Assembly: GCF_030010555.1 (NCBI RefSeq) | Contig: NZ_JASCQP010000035.1 | Location: forward strand, 79,304-143,303 | Direction: 5' to 3' | DNA length: 64,000 nucleotides | Origin: Halomonas rhizosphaerae | Lineage (GTDB): Bacteria; Pseudomonadota; Gammaproteobacteria; Pseudomonadales; Halomonadaceae | Shown here: in pieces, positions 59,050 to 64,000 of the stretch | Layout: every line of letters begins with the position of its first letter | Numbering within the stretch: position 1 is the first letter of the stretch | The notes under the pieces: generated by a model | Told to the model about the DNA's origin: nothing | The model's database searches: none | What the model saw: the letters and a program-made list of their open reading frames with translations, nothing else | Position numbers and translations under genes: made by a program

Positions 59050-59678
59050 TGCGCCGTCTGACTGCCAACTCGTTGCCTTCAGAGGGGTTGCCGCTGTGGC
59101 TCAAGCTGGTCTTCAGCTTCTGGGTGTTGGTCTGGGCGCCGACCTACTGGATGCTGCTGGGCCCCCAGAACTATTTCTGGCTGTGCAACCTGGCCAACTT
59201 CCTGCTCCTGGCGGGGCTCTGGAGCGAGAGCCGGCGGCTGGTCTCCATGCAGTGGCTGGCCGTGGCCCTGGTGGGCACCTTCTGGGCGGTGGACGTGGGC
59301 ACCGCCTGGCTGACCGGCTGGCATCCTATCGGCGGGACCGAGTACATGTTCGATCCCGAACACCCCCCGCTGACACGGGCAATGTCGCTCTACCATCTGA
59401 TCCTGCCGCTGGTGGCTGGATTCGCGATCTGGCGGATCGGCTATGATCGCCGGGCGCTGGTCTGGCAGAGCGTGCTTACCTGGCTGGTAATCCCTGCCAG
59501 CTATCTCTTCACCGAGGCCGAGCGCAACATCAACTGGGTCGAGGGGCCCTTCGGGCAGCCCCAGTCGATGATGGACCCTCTGCTTTACCTGGCGGGGCTG
59601 ATGATCCTCTGGCCGCTGTTGATCTATCTTCCGGTGCACGGGCTGACCCTGGCGCTGTCACGTCGCCGCCGCGGCTGA
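59049..59678 (+). CDS. Six-helix membrane protein of unknown function
   Basis: 209 residues from the ATG that overlaps the phhR stop by one base. About six hydrophobic segments are seen (KLVFSFWVLVWAPTYWMLL; LVGTFWAVDVGTAWLTG; LYHLILPLVAGFAIW; YLAGLMILWPLLIYLPVHGL). Aromatic and charged residues at the ends of helices are notable (EAERNINWVEGPFG). I do not recognise the family. Overlap with phhR implies co-expression, but there is no evidence that it is functionally linked. It is convergent with the helicase gene six bases away. Confidence 0.75.
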   Translation: MRRLTANSLPSEGLPLWLKLVFSFWVLVWAPTYWMLLGPQNYFWLCNLANFLLLAGLWSESRRLVSMQWLAVALVGTFWAVDVGTAWLTGWHPIGGTEYMFDPEHPPLTRAMSLYHLILPLVAGFAIWRIGYDRRALVWQSVLTWLVIPASYLFTEAERNINWVEGPFGQPQSMMDPLLYLAGLMILWPLLIYLPVHGLTLALSRRRRG

Positions 59679-59683
59679 CCTGG

Positions 59684-61645
<1,962 letters not shown>

Positions 61646-61801
61646 GGGCAGGTCCTGCCGTCTGGCATCGGAGAGTTACTGGGGTTTTTTCCAGTATAAC
61701 GTGCCCGTCGGCTGACGTCCGAGCCGATGGCGCCCCGGCGGGCTGACTCACTACACTTGGCGTATCCACGTCACCCCCCGGGCCGGGGCAGGGAGGGGCT
61801 C

Positions 61802-62458
61802 ATGTCCATCACTGAGCGTCATCTCGAACTCGAGACCTGCGGTGTCACACTCGAAGGCGATCTGCTGCGGCCCGACAATCCGGCGGGCATCGTGGTGTTC
61901 GCACACGGCAGCGGCAGCAGTCGTTTCAGCGTGCGTAACCGTCGGGTGGCGCGCCACCTGGCCGAGCAGGGGCTGGCGACCCTGCTGTTCGACCTGCTGA
62001 CGCCCGACGAGAGCCTGATCGATGAGCGCACCCGGGCGCTGCGCTTCGACATTCCCCTGATCGGGTCGCGCATGAGCGGGGCCGTGGCCTGGGTGGCCGA
62101 AGTGCCGGAGACCCGGGAATGGGGGATCGGCCTGTTCGGGGCCAGCACGGGGGCGGCGGCGGCACTGATCGCCGCCGCCGATCAGCCGTCGCTGGTGCGG
62201 GCCGTGGTCTCGCGGGGCGGGCGGCCCGACCTCGCTGGGGAGGCCCTGCCGCAGGTGAAGGCGCCGACCCTGATGCTGGTCGGCGGATGGGATACCCAGG
62301 TGATCGAATTGAACGAACAGGCCATGGCGCGCATGACCTGTTCGCGCGAGCTGCTGATCGTGCCGGGCGCCACCCACCTCTTCGAGGAGCCCGGCACCCT
62401 GGAGAAGGTCGAGGCCCATGCTGCGCGCTGGTTCCTCGACCATCTCGGCCGGGTCTAG
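61802..62458 (+). CDS. Alpha/beta hydrolase (dienelactone-hydrolase-like)
   Basis: 218 residues from the ATG at 61802 (GGGAGGGG before it). The oxyanion-side HGSGSSRFSVRN, the nucleophile elbow GLFGASTGAAAALIAA (serine), a late Asp in VGGWDTQV and a His in GATHLFEE form a credible catalytic triad. The substrate is unknown; related proteins are often found beside phosphoribosyltransferase genes. Its end overlaps the diguanylate cyclase stop by four bases, tail to tail. Confidence 0.85.
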   Translation: MSITERHLELETCGVTLEGDLLRPDNPAGIVVFAHGSGSSRFSVRNRRVARHLAEQGLATLLFDLLTPDESLIDERTRALRFDIPLIGSRMSGAVAWVAEVPETREWGIGLFGASTGAAAALIAAADQPSLVRAVVSRGGRPDLAGEALPQVKAPTLMLVGGWDTQVIELNEQAMARMTCSRELLIVPGATHLFEEPGTLEKVEAHAARWFLDHLGRV

Positions 62459-63369
62459 ACGCCGGCCATGACCTGGTTGCGCCCACCATGCTTGGCCGCA
62501 TAGAGGCTGTCGTCGGCACGGTGGATCAGGGTCTCGCGGGAGTCACCGATGCGATGTTCGGCAATGCCGATGCTGACCGTGATGCATCCCGTACCGATAC
62601 CGAAGTCATGGTCGGCGATCCGCTCACGAAGGCGTTCTGCCAACTGCCGGCAGTGAAGCTCAGGGGTGAGAGGCAGCAGCAGGGCGAATTCCTCGCCACC
62701 CAGCCGGGCCACCAGGTCCTCCTCGCGTAGCATCTCCCGGCAGAGCCCGGCCAGGTCGCGAAGCACCTGGTCTCCCTGGAGGTGCCCCCAGGTGTCGTTG
62801 ATCGACTTGAAGTGGTCGAGGTCGAGCATCATCAGCGACAGCGGCAGGGCGTGCCGGTTGCTCAACGAGATCTCCTCGTCGAGACGCTGCATCAGCTTGC
62901 GGCGATTGGCCAGGCCGGTCAGGTCGTCCGTGTCGGACAGCCGGCGCAGACGCTGCTCCTCGGCCATCTGTTCGCTGATGTCGATCATCATGCCGTACCA
63001 GAGGACGCCGGTATCGACCTTGCGAGGCTGGGCGCGCAGGGCGATCCAGCTCAGGCGGTCATCGGCCATCCTCAGCCGGAACTTGGTGGTGATGGGACTT
63101 TGCCAGCGGGCGGAACGCTCGATGGCGGCCATGAGGCGAGGGTAATCCGTCTCGGCCAGGCGCTCGAGGGCCGGGAGGGCATTCTGCGCCAGATCACGCC
63201 GGTCGACCCCGGTCAGTTGCGTACCGCTGCCGGCCAGGTAGGGAAAGTGCATCCGGCCGTCGGGGGCCCGGTGCAGTTGGAAGATCATCCCGGGCAATTG
63301 CTCGGTCAACTCGAGGATCCAGTCCGGCTGCGGCTTTTCCCCACCCGGCATGACGTCGTTGGAAGGCAT
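62455..63369 (-). CDS. PAS-GGDEF diguanylate cyclase
   Basis: 304 residues. A PAS domain (about 15-135, with WYGMMIDISEQMAEEQR at its end) joins a GGDEF domain (DLTGLANRRKLMQRLDEE; LDLDHFKSINDTWGHLQGD). The signature is an intact GGEEF at about residues 224-228. It should make c-di-GMP. No membrane helix or receiver domain is seen. An 18-bp palindrome like the one upstream of the EAL gene lies about 150 bases before its start. Confidence 0.92.
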   Translation of the reverse strand: MPSNDVMPGGEKPQPDWILELTEQLPGMIFQLHRAPDGRMHFPYLAGSGTQLTGVDRRDLAQNALPALERLAETDYPRLMAAIERSARWQSPITTKFRLRMADDRLSWIALRAQPRKVDTGVLWYGMMIDISEQMAEEQRLRRLSDTDDLTGLANRRKLMQRLDEEISLSNRHALPLSLMMLDLDHFKSINDTWGHLQGDQVLRDLAGLCREMLREEDLVARLGGEEFALLLPLTPELHCRQLAERLRERIADHDFGIGTGCITVSIGIAEHRIGDSRETLIHRADDSLYAAKHGGRNQVMAGV

Positions 63370-63517
63370 GCGGGTGTCCTTTTTCCCTGCTGCGAACAGG
63401 TTGTTCGTTCTTCGTTATTGTCCTGCCCCATGGGGACGGCAGGTATCGACGCTGGGCGTCTCTTGGTCAAGCACATCATGATACGCCGTCAGGGTCGTGG
63501 TGGCATCCTCCCTCTGA

Positions 63518-63535
63518 TGTAGGAGATCGCCTACA
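63518..63535. promoter_or_regulatory. 18-bp palindrome upstream of the diguanylate cyclase gene
   Basis: TGTAGGAGATCGCCTACA. It has the same TGTAGGA...CCTACA arms as 49909-49926, differing only in the central five bases. It is 148 bases from the cyclase start on the minus strand. Confidence 0.5.
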
Positions 63536-63600
63536 AACGGATCGTGAAGATGATCTGAGTCAAGAAAGCGAGAGGTTACCGCTGGTCGCCTGAGTGCGTT

Positions 63601-63636
63601 GGGCATCCGTGGCAGAAGATGACCTGCCGGAGCGCC
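63601..63636 (-). repeat. Third, degenerate copy of the 3'-end repeat
   Basis: Read on the minus strand this gives a peptide ending LRQVIFCHGCPTHSGDQR before a stop (the stop lies at 63576-63578). It mirrors LWQVVFSLGRPAHFDAPQ of the copy at 63659. Base identity with 63684-63719 is about 75 percent. Confidence 0.45.
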
Positions 63637-63658
63637 AGTTCTCCGTCTTTCTGGAGGC

Positions 63659-63877
63659 TCATTGCGGGGCGTCGAAGTGCGCCGGGCGTCCTAGGGAGAA
63701 GACGACCTGCCAGAGTTGCAGATGGCGCGCCCGGAAGGCCCCGGTGCACACCGAGAGATAGTAGCGGAACATGCGGCGGGTGCGCTCGTTGTAGTGATGA
63801 GCGATCTCGTGCCAGTGGGCGTCGACGTTCGCCAGCCAGGCCATCAGGGTGTGGTCGTAATCGGGGCCGACCGGGGG
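63659..63877 (-). pseudogene. 3'-end fragment of a cyclopropane-fatty-acyl-phospholipid-synthase-like gene
   Basis: The frame opens right after a stop codon at 63878-63880 and has no start of its own at the right place. It reads DYDHTLMAWLANVDAHW, then TRRMFRYYLSVCTGAFRARH and LQLWQVVFSLGRPAHFDAPQ before the stop. This is the C-terminal helix region of CFA-synthase-type SAM methyltransferases. Its last part repeats the end of the gene entering from the right edge, with a constant offset of 254 bases. I read it as a partial tandem duplication, not a working gene. Confidence 0.7.
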
Positions 63878-63884
63878 TCATGTA

Positions 63885-64000
63885 AGCGCCAGTCCTCCCT
63901 CGGCCCGGAGGGTCATCGCGGGGCGTCGTAGCGCCTACGGCGTCCGCGGGAGAAGACGACCTGCCAGAGTTGCATATGGCGCGCCCGGAAGGCCCCGGCG
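63885..64000. repeat. Direct repeat, partner of 63631-63746
   Basis: At least 116 bases, cut by the window edge. It aligns without gaps to 63631-63746 (offset 254) and is best conserved over GGAGAAGACGACCTGCCAGA and the GGCGCGCCCGGAAGGCCCC block. Confidence 0.85.
63913..64000 (-). CDS. Cyclopropane-fatty-acyl-phospholipid-synthase-like protein, last 28 residues
   Basis: Only the C-terminus is in the window: AGAFRARHMQLWQVVFSRGR, then RRRYDAPR and stop. It matches the duplicated fragment downstream, which shows more of the domain and supports the CFA-synthase-like SAM-methyltransferase assignment. Such enzymes add a methylene bridge to unsaturated membrane lipids. The start and catalytic domain lie beyond the right edge. 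Confidence 0.6.
   Translation of the reverse strand, partial: AGAFRARHMQLWQVVFSRGRRRRYDAPR

Overview
The window is a 64 kb piece of a GC-rich gammaproteobacterial chromosome. It is most probably Halomonadaceae (Halomonas or a close relative). This is inferred from three things: strongly GC-biased codon use, a complete Na+-translocating NADH:quinone reductase operon, and Pseudomonas/Halomonas-type gene order (LysR-leuCD-leuB-asd-fimV-truA-trpF-accD-folC-dedD-cvpA-purF-metZ, leuS-lptE-holA, phhA-phhB-aminotransferase beside phhR). No rRNA, tRNA, CRISPR array, prophage or transposase gene was recognised. Most of the DNA is chromosomal core, and the less ordinary signals lie in small repeats and palindromes between or inside genes.

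Layout. 1-3.7 kb: the 3' end of a heavy-metal P-type ATPase, a ferritin-like protein behind a perfect FNR/ANR box, a GIY-YIG protein joined to an orphan GspE/PilB-type ATPase, and an L,D-transpeptidase. 3.8-5.3 kb: an OprI/Lpp-like lipoprotein and a second, LysM-bearing L,D-transpeptidase, a likely outer-membrane tethering set. 5.4-10.5 kb: mfd and a divergent long-form GAPDH gene. 10.9-18.9 kb: nqrABCDEF, nqrM and sthA. The usual flavin transferase gene apbE is not between nqrF and nqrM. 18.9-20.7 kb: a DUF488 protein and a PA2778/PA2779-type pair. 20.8-25.1 kb: leuS-lptE-holA on the minus strand. 25.3-28.3 kb: a zinc-ribbon protein, an unidentified 442-residue membrane protein flanked by inverted REP-like sequences, and a LysR regulator.

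28.6-46.7 kb is a long plus-strand biosynthetic block: leuC, leuD, leuB, asd, fimV, truA, trpF, trpB, trpA, accD, folC, dedD, cvpA, purF, metZ. A roughly 99-base palindromic element occurs in inverted orientation on both sides of leuCD. A different palindromic element with perfect 19-base arms sits in frame inside folC. 46.8-53.3 kb: a DJ-1/PfpI protein, cytochrome b561, YceI, a 2OG-Fe dioxygenase, a PAS-GGDEF-EAL protein and a MATE pump. 53.4-59.7 kb: amino-acid catabolism (dadA; phhA-phhB-aromatic aminotransferase with the divergent regulator phhR). 59.7-64 kb: a RecQ-family helicase, an alpha/beta hydrolase and a diguanylate cyclase. At the very end is the 3' end of a cyclopropane-fatty-acyl-phospholipid-synthase-like gene followed by a partial duplicate of that 3' end.

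Several units work together. Nqr pumps Na+ while SthA balances NAD(H)/NADP(H). The leu, trp, asd, metZ, purF, folC and accD genes supply amino acids, purine, folate and malonyl-CoA. PhhR probably switches on the phenylalanine/tyrosine catabolic operon it faces. The two c-di-GMP genes share an 18-bp palindrome upstream, which may indicate a common regulator. Genes with overlapping or near-touching ends are frequent, and several units end in strong stem-loops.
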